64,000 nt of DNA from an uncultured Gammaproteobacteria bacterium (GCA_913048385.1 CAJWVZ010000012.1:1-64000); one strand, 5' to 3'. Counted from the stretch's first letter, positions 9,890-21,261 are shown. Numbers and translations: made by a program. Notes: a model not told the origin generated them from the letters alone.

Positions 9890-10782
9890 GAAAGAATTCG
9901 AATAATGTTTTTCAGTCTTTTAGTGAAATTTCGGTTTCTGAAGCTTTAGTTTGGGCTAAAAGCTTTTCATTGGAAGACGAGAGTTTATGGTCTTTTGAAA
10001 TAGAATTACTTCTGAGTGAAGTGACTGGTATTTCGCGCGAATCTCTCTATGCATGGCCAAATAGGGTCCTGAAATCAGAGCAAAGAGCTATATTTGCTGA
10101 ATCTGTGGAGAGAATGAAGGCAGGAGAGCCTCTTGCTTATGTTATAGGGTTTTGTGAATTTTGGTCGTTAAAATTTCAAGTTAACCCTTCAGTCTTGATA
10201 CCTCGTCCCGACACAGAACTCATAGTTGAGGCTGCGCTGGCGTTGCCGAGCTCTGATAATGAGCATATTGAAGTCTTAGATCTTGGAACTGGAAGCGGAG
10301 CCGTAGGCTTGAGCTTGGCTTATGAAAAGCCCTTATGGCAGATTACTGGCATTGATAATAGTTCAGCGGCATTGGCGGTCGCGGCTGAAAATGCAAATGC
10401 TTTAGGCTTACACAATGTAAGATTGTTAGAGCGCGATTGGTATAAAAAAATACCTCTTCCGAGTCAGTCGTCTGAAGGGTACCAAATAATTCTGGCTAAC
10501 CCGCCTTACCTTTCAAAAGACGATAATCATCTTTCTGGTTTGGGATTGTCATGTGAACCAATTCACGCTCTTGTATCAGAAAATAATGGTTTAGCAGACC
10601 TGTATCGGATCATCACTATAGCAAAAAACCTACTTGATCTTGATGGCTGGCTTCTTCTAGAGCATGGCTATAATCAGCGTGTGGCTGTAGAAAATTTTTT
10701 TTTAGAGTCAGGCTTTGTTGACGTTAAATGTTTGCGGGACGTTGCTGGTAACGCAAGAGTTTCGATGGGAAAAAACGCTTAA
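9886..10782 (+). CDS. prmC: Release factor glutamine methyltransferase
   Basis: SAM-dependent enzyme that N5-methylates the glutamine of the GGQ motif in release factors. Residues 132-140 (DLGTGSGAV) form the SAM-binding motif I, 106-111 (PRPDTE) are family-specific, and 205-208 (NPPY) bind the substrate amide. The 298-aa length is typical. Translation appears to start at TTG overlapping the prfA stop (TTGA). The location directly after prfA supports the assignment. Confidence 0.96.
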   Translation: MRKNSNNVFQSFSEISVSEALVWAKSFSLEDESLWSFEIELLLSEVTGISRESLYAWPNRVLKSEQRAIFAESVERMKAGEPLAYVIGFCEFWSLKFQVNPSVLIPRPDTELIVEAALALPSSDNEHIEVLDLGTGSGAVGLSLAYEKPLWQITGIDNSSAALAVAAENANALGLHNVRLLERDWYKKIPLPSQSSEGYQIILANPPYLSKDDNHLSGLGLSCEPIHALVSENNGLADLYRIITIAKNLLDLDGWLLLEHGYNQRVAVENFFLESGFVDVKCLRDVAGNARVSMGKNA

Positions 10783-10801
10783 GGGACTTTGAGGCTTTTT
10801 T

Positions 10802-11548
10802 ATGAATGATGATCAATTACTGAGGTACAGTCGTCAAATTTTGTTACCGGAAGTGGATCTTTCTGGGCAGCAGGCATTACTAAAGTCTAATGTATTAATT
10901 GTTGGGTTGGGTGGGTTAGGCAGTCCGGCGGCTATTTACTTGGGCGGGTCAGGGGTGGGCAGTTTGACACTTGTCGACAATGATGTCGTGGACCTCTCTA
11001 ATCTTCAACGACAAATAGCGCATGGCCAGAACGATTTGTCTCGAAATAAGGCAGAGTCTGCTTCTGATTCTATTCTTGCATTGAATTCAGATGTAAACGT
11101 AGAAGCATTTCCTGTTCGCTTGCTTAAAGAGGAACTGGAACTTCAGGTATCTCTCGCCGACGTGGTCATCGATGCAACGGATAATTTTGAGTCTCGGTTT
11201 GCAATTAATGAGGCGTGCATTAAATTACGAAAGCCGCTCGTTTCAGGATCGGCCATTAGAATGGAAGGACAAGTAGCCGTATTTGATAACCGAGGTGGTG
11301 GTCCGTGTTATAGATGTATTTATGCCTCTGGAGGTGACGACAGCAATCTAAATTGTGTTGAGAATGGCGTTTTAGCTCCAGTGGTGGGGATCATTGGAGC
11401 GATGTTGGCTCTAGAAACTGTTAAATTGATTCTAAGGATTGGTGCTTCTTTGAATGGCCGTCTGCTGCTTTTAGACGGCAAACTTATGGATTGGAGAGAG
11501 ATAAAAATCTCAAAGAATCTAGCTTGTCCCGTATGCAGCAATGTATAG
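10802..11548 (+). CDS. moeB: MoeB/ThiF-family sulfur-carrier adenylyltransferase
   Basis: E1-like enzyme that adenylates the C-terminal glycine of a ubiquitin-fold sulfur carrier (MoaD or ThiS). Residues 33-42 carry the nucleotide-binding GLGGLGSP loop. LSNLQRQI and DATDNFESRF are family motifs. Two CxxC pairs, CYRC and CPVC near the C-terminus, form the structural zinc site. The 248-aa protein lacks the rhodanese domain of longer homologues. It sits 19 bp after prmC, a placement typical of gammaproteobacterial moeB. No carrier gene is in the window, so MoaD versus ThiS specificity is not resolved. Confidence 0.85.
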   Translation: MNDDQLLRYSRQILLPEVDLSGQQALLKSNVLIVGLGGLGSPAAIYLGGSGVGSLTLVDNDVVDLSNLQRQIAHGQNDLSRNKAESASDSILALNSDVNVEAFPVRLLKEELELQVSLADVVIDATDNFESRFAINEACIKLRKPLVSGSAIRMEGQVAVFDNRGGGPCYRCIYASGGDDSNLNCVENGVLAPVVGIIGAMLALETVKLILRIGASLNGRLLLLDGKLMDWREIKISKNLACPVCSNV

Positions 11549-11727
11549 TGTGTTAACTGGAAGCGTTGAAGTGTTTGAAGCACAACGTTATGATAAGAGT
11601 AAGTCTTGTTTGAATTATCTCCAAGAAGCACGTCTATCTCTATCACGCTTGCATTTTTTTTAAAGCCCTTGCGTCTTGATTTAAAAACTTACAAAAATGA
11701 ATTGCACTTTATGAATCGGAAAGAATC

Positions 11728-13032
11728 ATGACTATTTCGCGTGACTCGTCAAACAGTGATATTGACTCTACGATGATTGCAGACATTGATGGCCATGAAA
11801 AAGAGACGACTAATTCAAGTCCTGTGCCTCCTCAAATACCGTTTGATGATTTTGCGTTGCAGGCTCCGTTGTTGAAAGCGATTGAGGCATTGGGGTTTGA
11901 GTTTTGTACCCCCATTCAGGCAGCGAGTCTTGCCCACACTTTGAACGGTCATGATGTAACGGGTAAAGCGCAAACTGGAACCGGAAAAACAGCAGCCTTC
12001 CTCATTACTATCATTAATGATTTGTTATCTAATCCTGTTTTAGAGAAAAGGTTTTTAGCGGAGCCTAGAGCCTTAATTGTCGCGCCAACGCGTGAACTGG
12101 CAATACAAATTGCGAGTGACTCTGCCTTGCTCAATCGTTACAGCGATTTACATACAGTTACTTTGGTCGGAGGAGAAGATTATCTTAAACAAAATCGAGC
12201 TCTTGATCTTAGACCGGTCGATATATTAGTAGCGACTCCTGGTAGATTGTTGGATTTTGTCAGTAACAGTAATTTGCATCTGGGAATGATTGAGCTGCTA
12301 GTTTTAGACGAGGCAGACCGAATGTTGGACATGGGTTTTATTCCTCAGGTTCGTCAAATCGTTTCTCGAACTCCGCACAAAAGCTGTCGCCAAACCTTGC
12401 TTTACAGTGCAACCTACACCCCGGAGATCGTTGAACTTTCAAATCGATGGGCTGATGAACCGATCATGGTTGAAATTGAGCCTGAGAGAGTTGCGGCTGA
12501 CGCGATTGAACAAATAGTCTACCTTGTTACAACAGCAGACAAGTATTCCCTTTTATTTAATCTTTTAAACGAGCCCTCTGCACAACGAGTGATTGTCTTT
12601 AGCAACCGTAGGGATCAAGTTCGAAGGCTTGCAGATAATTTGCATCGAAATGAAGTGAGCGTTGGTATGTTGTCGGGGGAAGTAGGTCAGAGTCAGCGGA
12701 TTAAAACATTGGATAAGTTTAAAAACGGGTCGCTCAAGGTTCTGGTGGCAACTGATGTTGCTGGTAGAGGGCTGCATATTGAGGGAGTCAGTCATGTTAT
12801 TAACTATACTTTGCCGGAGGAGCCAGAGGATTATGTACATCGAATCGGGCGCACAGGAAGGGCGGGGTCGATTGGTACTTCAATAAGTTTCGCGTGTGAG
12901 GAGGATTCCTTTCTTCTTCCAGATATTGAAGAACAATTGGGAACAAAATTGGACTGCGTGCACCCTGACGAAAAATTACTAAAAAAAGCACCCTCTTATG
13001 TCCGAGTTTCGAAGTTTAAGTCAAAGGACTAA
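11728..13032 (+). CDS. rhlB: DEAD-box ATP-dependent RNA helicase, RhlB-like
   Basis: ATP-dependent RNA helicase. The order of motifs is complete: Q motif (FDDFALQAPLLKAIEALGF then TPIQ), Walker A AQTGTGKT (81-88), PTRELA, TPGRL, DEAD, SAT, and motif VI RIGRTGRAG. The spacing and sequence around TPIQAASLAHTLNG and EPRALIVAPTRELA most resemble RhlB, the degradosome helicase. The N-terminal 35 residues are acidic and probably disordered; there is no long basic C-terminal tail. The start is the ATG after GGAAAGAATC. The RhlB subfamily call is by resemblance; the DEAD-box call is certain. Confidence 0.9.
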   Translation: MTISRDSSNSDIDSTMIADIDGHEKETTNSSPVPPQIPFDDFALQAPLLKAIEALGFEFCTPIQAASLAHTLNGHDVTGKAQTGTGKTAAFLITIINDLLSNPVLEKRFLAEPRALIVAPTRELAIQIASDSALLNRYSDLHTVTLVGGEDYLKQNRALDLRPVDILVATPGRLLDFVSNSNLHLGMIELLVLDEADRMLDMGFIPQVRQIVSRTPHKSCRQTLLYSATYTPEIVELSNRWADEPIMVEIEPERVAADAIEQIVYLVTTADKYSLLFNLLNEPSAQRVIVFSNRRDQVRRLADNLHRNEVSVGMLSGEVGQSQRIKTLDKFKNGSLKVLVATDVAGRGLHIEGVSHVINYTLPEEPEDYVHRIGRTGRAGSIGTSISFACEEDSFLLPDIEEQLGTKLDCVHPDEKLLKKAPSYVRVSKFKSKD

Positions 13033-13073
13033 TAGCACACTAAGTTTGTTTGAATAAAACCATATTTCGGATT

Positions 13074-13089
13074 GCGAAGCCGACTTCGC
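13074..13089. terminator. Convergent hairpin between helicase and gatB
   Basis: GCGAAG (13074-13079) and CTTCGC (13084-13089) form a perfect 6-bp stem with a 4-base loop in the short gap between two convergent genes. The following TTGATTT is only a weak U-tract, so this could serve either strand or be a plain stem-loop. Confidence 0.4.
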
Positions 13090-13094
13090 TTGAT

Positions 13095-14525
13095 TTAGGA
13101 CAGCTTTTCTTTCAGAAGCGAGTTGACTTGGCTTGGGTTAGCCTTGCCTTTTGATCGTTGCATGCATTGCCCTACAAGAAAACCGATGACTTGCTCTTTT
13201 CCGGCCCTATATTGTTCGACTTGACTTGGGTTTGCAGCTATTACCTCGTCAACCAATCGGTCAATAACGTTTGTATCTGAGACTTGCTCTAAGCCTTTTT
13301 CTTTGATGATGGCGTCAACATTAGAGCTATCGCTTACCATCAAGTCGAAGACACTTTTGGCTATTTTGCCGGAGATAGTCCCGTCTTTTATTCGCAGTAT
13401 GAGTTTCGATAGTCGCTCTACCGATATCGTTGTCTCAAGGATTGAGCAGTTATTCTTGTTCAACAGGCCCATCATGTCTTGTGAAACCCAATTTGCTGCT
13501 GCTTTCGAATCTTTTGTCGCAATAGCAACTTTCTCGAAAAAATCAGCAATTTCTCTATTTGCAACCAATACACTGGCATCATATTCACTTAGCTTAAGCT
13601 GCGAAATAAATCGTTGTTTTTTTTCCTCAGGTAACTCGGGTAGCTCATCTCGTACAGCGTCAATGTAAGCGTCATCGATAATAACAGGAAGGAGGTCCGG
13701 TTCTGGAAAGTATCGATAGTCGTTGGCTATCTCTTTACTTCTCATCGGTCTTGTTTCGTCCAGCTCAGAATCATAAAGTCTGGTCTCCTGAGCAATGCTG
13801 CTACCGTCCTCTATCAGCTCTATTTGTCTTCGGGCCTCATGGTTGATTGCGCGTTCTACAAAACGGAAGGAATTAATATTTTTGATTTCAGTTCGTGTTC
13901 CGAGCTCAGTTTCTCCTGTCTTCCTTACTGAAATATTGGCATCGCAGCGCATCGAGCCTTCAGCCATTATTGCATCAGAAATATCCAGATAACGAATAAC
14001 AGTGTGTAGTTTTTTTAAATATGAGACGGCTTCCTCAGCTGATCTGAGATCAGGTTCCGAGACTATTTCTAAAAGCGGCGTTCCTGCCCTATTAAGATCA
14101 ATACCAGACATTCCTTGATAGTCCTCATGAAGCGATTTCCCCGCGTCCTCCTCAATATGCGCGCGATTAATATTTATTGTTTTTTCCAATCCATTTTCAA
14201 GCTTTATTTCAAGGGAGCCCGGTCCCACAGTCGGGTAATCTAATTGACTCACTTGATATCCTTTTGGAAGATCAGGATAAAAATAATTTTTCCTGTCGAA
14301 GACAGATTTTTTGTTGATTTGAGCATCTATGGCCAAGCCAAACTTTACGGCCATTTTTAAAACTGACTCGTTAAAGACGGGCAGCGTTCCGGGAAGAGCT
14401 AAATCAAAAATATTGGCCTGCGTGTTAGGTTCGGCGCCGAACGTAATGTCTGAGCCAGAGAAAAGCTTGGATTTTGTCGATAGTTGCACATGCACTTCTA
14501 GACCAATAACCGTTTCCCATGTCAT
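13095..14525 (-). CDS. gatB: Asp/Glu-tRNA amidotransferase subunit B
   Basis: tRNA-binding and kinase subunit of GatCAB, which amidates Asp-tRNA(Asn) and/or Glu-tRNA(Gln). It starts [15 protein letters not shown], the standard GatB opening. Other family signatures are the [15 protein letters not shown] block, [14 protein letters not shown] and YRYFPEPDL. The C-terminal YqeY-like tail ends [11 protein letters not shown]. The frame extends 15 codons upstream into gatA, but the ATG at 14525 fits the family and lies 5 bp after the gatA stop. Last gene of the gatC-gatA-gatB operon. Confidence 0.97.
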   Translation of the reverse strand: MTWETVIGLEVHVQLSTKSKLFSGSDITFGAEPNTQANIFDLALPGTLPVFNESVLKMAVKFGLAIDAQINKKSVFDRKNYFYPDLPKGYQVSQLDYPTVGPGSLEIKLENGLEKTININRAHIEEDAGKSLHEDYQGMSGIDLNRAGTPLLEIVSEPDLRSAEEAVSYLKKLHTVIRYLDISDAIMAEGSMRCDANISVRKTGETELGTRTEIKNINSFRFVERAINHEARRQIELIEDGSSIAQETRLYDSELDETRPMRSKEIANDYRYFPEPDLLPVIIDDAYIDAVRDELPELPEEKKQRFISQLKLSEYDASVLVANREIADFFEKVAIATKDSKAAANWVSQDMMGLLNKNNCSILETTISVERLSKLILRIKDGTISGKIAKSVFDLMVSDSSNVDAIIKEKGLEQVSDTNVIDRLVDEVIAANPSQVEQYRAGKEQVIGFLVGQCMQRSKGKANPSQVNSLLKEKLS

Positions 14526-14530
14526 AGTAT

Positions 14531-15988
14531 TCACACTCCCATCGGCATCGAGGGCTTTTGTTTGTGCCAATCAGAATTTTGCTGATATTGGTGGGCAATG
14601 TTCAGCAGCAGCCCCTCTCTAAAATCTGAGGCGACGAGCTGAGCTCCAATTGGCAGTCCATTTATAAATCCGGCTGGAATAGATATTCCTGGGATACCAG
14701 CTAAGTTTACTCCTAGCGTATATATATCCTCGAGATACATTGAGACGGGATCTTTCTTTGCACCCAATTCGAAAGCTGTGAAAGGCGAAGTTGGGCTGAG
14801 GATAGCGTCGACATTTTCAAATGCTTTACTGAAATCCTGTTTAATGAGTCTTCTGATTCTTTGAGCTTTTTTATAATAAGCATCATAGTATCCAGCAGAC
14901 AAGGCATACGTTCCAATCATGATCCGACGTTTGACTTCATTGCCAAATCCTTCTGTGCGAGACCGAGTATACATGTCCTCCAAATCGAGGGGGTCCTCAC
15001 ATCTGTAACCATATCTAACGCCGTCGTATCTCGATAAATTTGTCGAGGCCTCTGCAGGAGCTATAACGTAGTATGCGGGTAGCGACAGGGTGCTTTTTTC
15101 TAGATCTATATCTACAAGGGTTGCACCCAGATTTTCAAGGTTTCGCGCTGTCTCTTGTATTATAGCGGCTACACGTGGGTCCAAGTCTTGACTAAAATAT
15201 TGTCGGGGTAAACCGATCCGTAAATTAGTCAATGGCGCGTCCAGAGACTGCGTATAGTCCTCGGTTGAAACCGCGACGCTAGTGGAGTCCTTAGGATCGT
15301 GGCCGGCAATTGCATTCAACATTACCGCCGCATCGTGCGCTGTTTTTGCGAGCGGTCCGCCTACATCAAGACTTGATGCGTACGCAACCATGCCCCAACG
15401 AGATACCCTGCCGTACGTTGGTTTTAGACCCGTGACGCCGCAAAATGAGGCAGGTTGGCGAATTGATCCGCCAGTGTCGGTTCCCGTTGCGATTGCGCAT
15501 AGATCCGCAGCAACGGCCGACGCTGAGCCGCCGGACGAGCCGCCGGGAACTCGATTTTTTCCCCACGGATTATAGGCAGGGCCAAAAAAACTGTTTTCAT
15601 TGGAAGAGCCCATCGCGAATTCGTCGCAATTTGTTTTACCCAGAGTAACAGCTCCACTATCTTTTAAGCGGGCGACAACGGTTGCGTCGTAAGGCGAAAC
15701 AAAGTTCTGTAGCATTTTCGATCCACAGGTAGTTTTGGTTCCTTGAGTGCAAAAAAGATCTTTATGAGCAATCGGAACCCCCAAGAAAGGGCTATGAGCA
15801 CCACGCGCTCGTGCTTCATCCGCTTCTTTAGCTTGCTTTAACGCTTCTTGCTCGTCGACGGTGATGTAAGCGTTTAGCTGAGTGTCAATGGTCGTTATTC
15901 GATCGATGAATGCTCGAGTCAACTCCACGCTAGAAACCGACCCTGTAGATAAAGCGCTAGCTAATTCAACAACGGTTTTTTCAATCAT
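14531..15988 (-). CDS. gatA: Asp/Glu-tRNA amidotransferase subunit A
   Basis: Amidase subunit of GatCAB; hydrolyses glutamine and channels ammonia to GatB. The amidase-signature catalytic lysine lies in IAHKDLFCT, and the Ser-cisSer pair in [13 protein letters not shown] and [11 protein letters not shown]. The motif TGLKPTYGR follows. I favour the ATG at 15988 ([13 protein letters not shown]), preceded by TTGGAA; an in-frame ATG at 16006 has no visible ribosome-binding site. The length is about 485 aa, normal for the family. It lies between gatC and gatB. Confidence 0.97.
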   Translation of the reverse strand: MIEKTVVELASALSTGSVSSVELTRAFIDRITTIDTQLNAYITVDEQEALKQAKEADEARARGAHSPFLGVPIAHKDLFCTQGTKTTCGSKMLQNFVSPYDATVVARLKDSGAVTLGKTNCDEFAMGSSNENSFFGPAYNPWGKNRVPGGSSGGSASAVAADLCAIATGTDTGGSIRQPASFCGVTGLKPTYGRVSRWGMVAYASSLDVGGPLAKTAHDAAVMLNAIAGHDPKDSTSVAVSTEDYTQSLDAPLTNLRIGLPRQYFSQDLDPRVAAIIQETARNLENLGATLVDIDLEKSTLSLPAYYVIAPAEASTNLSRYDGVRYGYRCEDPLDLEDMYTRSRTEGFGNEVKRRIMIGTYALSAGYYDAYYKKAQRIRRLIKQDFSKAFENVDAILSPTSPFTAFELGAKKDPVSMYLEDIYTLGVNLAGIPGISIPAGFINGLPIGAQLVASDFREGLLLNIAHQYQQNSDWHKQKPSMPMGV

Positions 15989-16047
15989 TGTACGGGTTCC
16001 AAGCATCGGGTTTTAAATATACGGTTTTGTTTGCTTAGCATGTTGGA

Positions 16048-16335
16048 TTAATCAATGACTTTCGGGACAAGAAATAATCCGTCGGTAGTTTTGGGAGCAA
16101 GTTTAAGCAAATTGTCTCGATCGTTTGATTCTGTTACCGCGTCTTTGCGAAGCCTTTGGATTTGTTCATGTGGGTTCGCTAAGGGGGGTATATTTTCCGT
16201 ATCAACAGTTTGCATCTCATTTATCATAGACAAGATCGACGAAAAATCTGTTAGCGATTCGACAACTTCATTCTCTTCAATTTTTAGTCTGGCTAAATGT
16301 GCAATGTCTTTTATGTTTTTCTCATTCAACGCCAT
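16048..16335 (-). CDS. gatC: Asp/Glu-tRNA amidotransferase subunit C
   Basis: Small subunit that wraps around and stabilises the GatA-GatB complex. The 95-aa sequence begins MALNEKNIKDIAHLARLKI, a typical GatC helix, continues with the DFSSILSMINEMQTVDT segment and ends with the conserved FLVPKVID. First gene of the gatC-gatA-gatB unit on the minus strand; the divergent neighbour is mreB. Confidence 0.95.
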   Translation of the reverse strand: MALNEKNIKDIAHLARLKIEENEVVESLTDFSSILSMINEMQTVDTENIPPLANPHEQIQRLRKDAVTESNDRDNLLKLAPKTTDGLFLVPKVID

Positions 16336-17715
<1,380 letters not shown>

Positions 17716-17801
17716 ATTAGGGAAATCGCTTTTAATGATTTTAGGGTCTTTGGATAAAAGGCATCCCAGGCTTTGATTTTAGATTTATTAGGTTAAAGAC
17801 G

Positions 17802-17871
17802 GTGAATAATTATCGACAAGACCTTATTTACTAAAAGTGTAGCATTAGAATACAAAGCGCTTTCCTTTGTA
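17802..17871 (+). other. Upstream extension of mreC without a standard start codon
   Basis: The mreC frame is open from just after a TGA at 17803-17805, and translates here to a basic segment resembling the usual MreC N-terminus (IDKTLFTKS then ALEYKALSFV, compare the K-P-L-F-x-R-G-P motif of relatives). No ATG, GTG or TTG occurs in this frame before 17872; only ATA 17806, ATT 17809 and ATC 17812. A GTG at 17802 follows TTAGGTTAAAGAC but is in another frame and reaches a stop after ten codons. See findings. Confidence 0.6.
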
Positions 17872-18699
17872 ATGATTTCAATTGCATTGATGTTTGCCGA
17901 TAACCGCTTCGGTTATGTTGATAACATTCGATATGGAATTGGTTTTTTGACAGCGCCGATCTACTGGCTGTCGGATGCCCCTTCCGTGATTACAAACGCC
18001 TTTGACGATTCGTTTCTAGCACGCTCGGAGTTGGTCGAACGAAATAAACAGTTAGAACTGAAACTTCTTGTTGCTCAGAATGAGTTGAGATTACTTGAAA
18101 ATGTCGCATTCGAGAATAGTCGTCTGCTTGAATTAGATCAATCTGCTAGTGCAATTTTCGGAGAGGTCTCACCGGCCGAAATAATTAATATTTCCCCAGA
18201 TCTTTCGTCTAAGAGAGTGTTGATCAATAAAGGCGTGTTAGATGATGTGGTAAGAGGTCAAGCCGTCCTTGATGCGAATGGCTTAATGGGACAGGTAGAT
18301 CAGGTGATGCCAACCACGAGCTGGGTTCTCCTCATTACGGATTCGCATCATCAAACTCCAGTAGAGGTAAATCGTAATGGAGAGAGGGCGCTTGCAAGGG
18401 GCAGCTCTAACAGGCCAGGACAGCTTGAGTTAGAGTTTGTAACTGCCTCGCAAGATATTGTGGTTGGGGATAAATTGGTTAGTTCGGGAATGGGTTCGGT
18501 GTTTCCAAAAAATTATCCGGTAGGCGAGGTGGAGACTATAGTTCGTAATCCAGGACAAAATTTTTTGGCTGTAACGGTGCGGCCATTTGCAAAGTTAGAC
18601 AGTACGAGGCTTGTTCTTCTCGTGAAAGGAAGCCCTTCAGAGAGGGTCGATCTGATTAAAACAGAATCAGTCGGCGCAAGTATTGAGAGGGAATTCTAA
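17872..18699 (+). CDS. mreC: Cell-shape protein MreC (start uncertain)
   Basis: Bitopic inner-membrane protein whose periplasmic domain links MreB to the wall-synthesis enzymes. The sequence from the first ATG opens inside the membrane helix (MISIALMFADNRFGY), then FLTAPIYWLSD, a coiled coil (about residues 45-85, ERNKQLELKLLVAQNELRLL) and the MreC beta-barrel domain with VLINKGVLDDVVRGQ and GLMGQVDQV. With the upstream extension the protein would be about 296-297 aa and have the usual short cytoplasmic N-terminus. The stop is one base before the mreD GTG. Family assignment is firm; the true start is not. Confidence 0.92.
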   Translation: MISIALMFADNRFGYVDNIRYGIGFLTAPIYWLSDAPSVITNAFDDSFLARSELVERNKQLELKLLVAQNELRLLENVAFENSRLLELDQSASAIFGEVSPAEIINISPDLSSKRVLINKGVLDDVVRGQAVLDANGLMGQVDQVMPTTSWVLLITDSHHQTPVEVNRNGERALARGSSNRPGQLELEFVTASQDIVVGDKLVSSGMGSVFPKNYPVGEVETIVRNPGQNFLAVTVRPFAKLDSTRLVLLVKGSPSERVDLIKTESVGASIEREF

Positions 18700-18700
18700 C

Positions 18701-19192
18701 GTGAGGCCAGGATTGACCGCCGCATCGTATTTTTCGGGTTTTTGCATTTTTGTTGTCGCAAGTATCTTCTCAATAATTCCTCTTCCGTTGTGGGTAGTAA
18801 ATTTCCGACCTGAATTTGTACCGATGGTTATTATCTATTGGGTCTCCGCTTTGCCATTGCGAGTGAGTGTTGGGACTGCTTGGTTCCTTGGGTTATTTTT
18901 AGATGTTTTGGAAGGGTCGGTTTTGGGGATTAACGGGCTCGGATTAGTCTTAGTAGCATACTTTGCGTCCAGCCAACATAGACGTTTCCGAATGCTTAAG
19001 TCTTCGCAGCAAGCGACCATAGTAGCAATAGTAATCGCGCTGTACCTTGTTTTTTCCCATTGGCTTCGAGTTATAAATGGCGAATCAATCTATGATGGAT
19101 TTTCATATCTTTTTGGATCGTTGACGAGTGGGTTATTGTGGCCTCTTTTGGTTTATTTCTTTTCATTCATTCGTAGTTTTTCTCCCAGATAG
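18701..19192 (+). CDS. mreD: Rod-shape determining protein MreD
   Basis: Small polytopic inner-membrane protein of the elongasome. The 163-aa product has five or so hydrophobic segments, including FCIFVVASIFSIIPLPLW and LVLVAYFASSQHRRF, with the family signature FRPEFVPMVIIYW near residue 40 and GTAWFLGLFLDVLEGSVLG. I chose GTG at 18701, one base after the mreC stop and preceded by GAGAGGGAA; a TTG at 18683 in the same frame overlaps mreC. Third gene of mreBCD. Confidence 0.93.
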   Translation: MRPGLTAASYFSGFCIFVVASIFSIIPLPLWVVNFRPEFVPMVIIYWVSALPLRVSVGTAWFLGLFLDVLEGSVLGINGLGLVLVAYFASSQHRRFRMLKSSQQATIVAIVIALYLVFSHWLRVINGESIYDGFSYLFGSLTSGLLWPLLVYFFSFIRSFSPR

Positions 19193-19200
19193 GCTCTCGC

Positions 19201-19794
19201 ATGAGCGCTACCCCAATCATTTTGGCTTCTGCCTCCCAAAGAAGACGAGACCTCCTTGAGCAGTTAGGATTATTTGTGACGACCCTTGATACTGACATAA
19301 ATGAAAGTCAGTTGCGAGCTGAGACCGCCGAAGCATATGCCGTGAGAATGGCCAGGGAGAAAATGATCGTAGCTCGGAATCTTTGCGATGCTGAACCCGC
19401 AATTCTGATCACGGCAGATACGATTGTAGTCTGTGATAATCGAGTCATTCACAAGCCTCGAACAAAAGAAGATGCCCTAGATGCCTTACTTTGTTTATCA
19501 AATCGAGAACATTCAGTATTCAGTGCGGTTATGATTACAGATGGGGAAAAAACTGAAGAAGTGCTAGTAGAATCCAAGGTGACCTTCAGAGTGATATCTG
19601 TTAACGACGCTGTTGCCTATTGGCGAAGTGGAGAGGCGATCGGGAAGGCCGGGGGATATGCCATTCAGGGTATGGGAGCGATTTTTATATCCAATATCAC
19701 TGGTAGTTACAGTGGTATAATGGGTTTGCCCTTATATGAAACAGCCCTTATGTTAAAAAAATTCGATATTGACTGCATGACCGATATGAAATGA
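19201..19794 (+). CDS. maf: Maf-family dTTP/UTP pyrophosphatase
   Basis: Nucleotide pyrophosphatase of the Maf/YhdE group, acting on non-canonical or pyrimidine triphosphates. The N-terminal ASASQRRRDLL loop, the catalytic aspartate in ITADTIVV, HKPRTKEDA and the GKAGGYAIQGMGAIFI motif are present. The 197-aa length is typical. It starts nine bases after mreD and overlaps rng by four bases (ATGA), so it is part of the mreBCD-maf-rng transcript, as in many Gammaproteobacteria. Position favours the YhdE subgroup. Confidence 0.94.
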   Translation: MSATPIILASASQRRRDLLEQLGLFVTTLDTDINESQLRAETAEAYAVRMAREKMIVARNLCDAEPAILITADTIVVCDNRVIHKPRTKEDALDALLCLSNREHSVFSAVMITDGEKTEEVLVESKVTFRVISVNDAVAYWRSGEAIGKAGGYAIQGMGAIFISNITGSYSGIMGLPLYETALMLKKFDIDCMTDMK

Positions 19795-21119
19795 CAACTG
19801 AGCAAATAGTGATCAGTCGGACCCAGTTGGGAGTGTGGAGTGCTTTGCTTCGTAACAGTAGGGTGCTTGAATTAGCGTTTGATAGGCAGGGCGAATTAAT
19901 TCGAGTCGGAAATATTTATAGAGGAAAGGTAAGTAGATTATTGCCGAGTGTTAATGGAGCCTTTGTCGATATCGGTTTTTCAAGTAAGGGGTTTATTCAT
20001 TCGCGCGACGTTTTGGCGCGATCTGAACTGGCGGCTGATGAGGGTCATTATGCGGAGCGACCTATTCATTTGAGTTTAAGGGTAGGAGAGTTGGTGCTGG
20101 TGCAGGTAACAAAGGAGTCTATTGGTTCGAAACCTTTTCGCCTCAGCTCAAACCTGTCACTGGCTAGTCGCAATCTTGTATACACTCCGTGGTCTGGGCG
20201 TATAGGAATTTCTAAGCGGCTGGATTCAAAGGAGGATCGTCAACGGCTTAAAAGTCTCCTAAAAAAGCTCCAAAAAAAAGAAAGTTTCTCCGATAGCGAT
20301 GGATTTATCGTACGAAGTAACGGGACGGAGGCCTCAGAGGAGCAATTCATATCGGAAATGAAAAATTTGCAGTATCAGTGGAGAGAAATAGAGAAGGTCT
20401 TCAATGTTGTGAAAGGGATAGGCCTCATACATGAGAATTACTCGCGAGCAATTGAGCTGTTGAGGGATCGGTCAGGGAATGGGCCTTTCGAGGTGTTGGT
20501 GGATGATGAGGTCGTTTACGAGCAGGCTTGTGAGCTTTTTGAGGATCAGTTTATTCGACAAGAAGCTACTATAAAAAAGTATCACGGCGCGATTCCGTTA
20601 TTTAAAAAGTTTGGTTTTGATCAAGTAGTTCAGAATATACAGAAACGAGTTGTTGATCTGAGATCGGGTGGTACTATAATTGTTGAAATAACTGAGGCGC
20701 TAGTGAGTATTGACGTGAACTCAGCGGGTGTTGAGCAAAAAGTTTTGCCGTCTGTCGCAAACTTAAAAATAAATCTTGAGGCTGCACGAGAAATAGCTTT
20801 TCAACTGCGTTTGCGAAACCTTGGGGGGATCATCGTTATCGATTTTATTAATATGAATTCAAACTCAGATAAAGAAAAGTTAAGAACTAGTTTTATTCAT
20901 TGGCTTGAAGATGATCCTGCTAAAACGGCGGTCTATGATATTTCTGCTCTCGGGCTTCTAGAAATGTCTCGGCAGCGCTCTACGAAAAGTCTTTTTGAAA
21001 CGGTTCAAGAGCGCTGCGATGTATGTGATGGGTTTGGGTTAAGGCGATCAGCGGTCGAAATCGGTGATAGTATTCCTCTCAAAATTCCTGCCGACGGCGC
21101 TTCAATTAATGATCAATAG
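19791..21119 (+). CDS. rng: Ribonuclease G (short C-terminus)
   Basis: RNase E/G-family endoribonuclease involved in 5' maturation of 16S rRNA and mRNA decay. It has an embedded S1 domain (about 37-115, VGNIYRGKVSRLLPS), the DNase I-like catalytic part with metal-binding aspartates in SIDVNSAG (Asp308) and IVIDFINM (Asp351), and the zinc-link CDVC (Cys409, Cys412). Only about 30 residues follow the zinc link, against about 80 in Escherichia coli RNase G, so the C-terminal small domain is largely missing. The downstream sequence shows no obvious continuation in another frame. Located between maf and yhdP, as usual. Confidence 0.93.
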   Translation: MTTEQIVISRTQLGVWSALLRNSRVLELAFDRQGELIRVGNIYRGKVSRLLPSVNGAFVDIGFSSKGFIHSRDVLARSELAADEGHYAERPIHLSLRVGELVLVQVTKESIGSKPFRLSSNLSLASRNLVYTPWSGRIGISKRLDSKEDRQRLKSLLKKLQKKESFSDSDGFIVRSNGTEASEEQFISEMKNLQYQWREIEKVFNVVKGIGLIHENYSRAIELLRDRSGNGPFEVLVDDEVVYEQACELFEDQFIRQEATIKKYHGAIPLFKKFGFDQVVQNIQKRVVDLRSGGTIIVEITEALVSIDVNSAGVEQKVLPSVANLKINLEAAREIAFQLRLRNLGGIIVIDFINMNSNSDKEKLRTSFIHWLEDDPAKTAVYDISALGLLEMSRQRSTKSLFETVQERCDVCDGFGLRRSAVEIGDSIPLKIPADGASINDQ

Positions 21120-21261
21120 GTAGTGCCACAGATTAGCGCAAATAGAGCTAAAAAATTGTTTTTACAAGTATTCATGAAGGATTTTATTTGCCTGACGCGA
21201 AGATTCAAGATTTGTGCTATTTTCAAAAAATCGCTTTTATAAGAGCTATGGAGCTTTTTAA

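Noticed and set aside
21246..21258. Hairpin AGAGCT-ATGG-AGCTTT followed by Ts just before yhdP, as a terminator
   Set aside because: Short stem that contains the likely ribosome-binding site of yhdP; more probably incidental.
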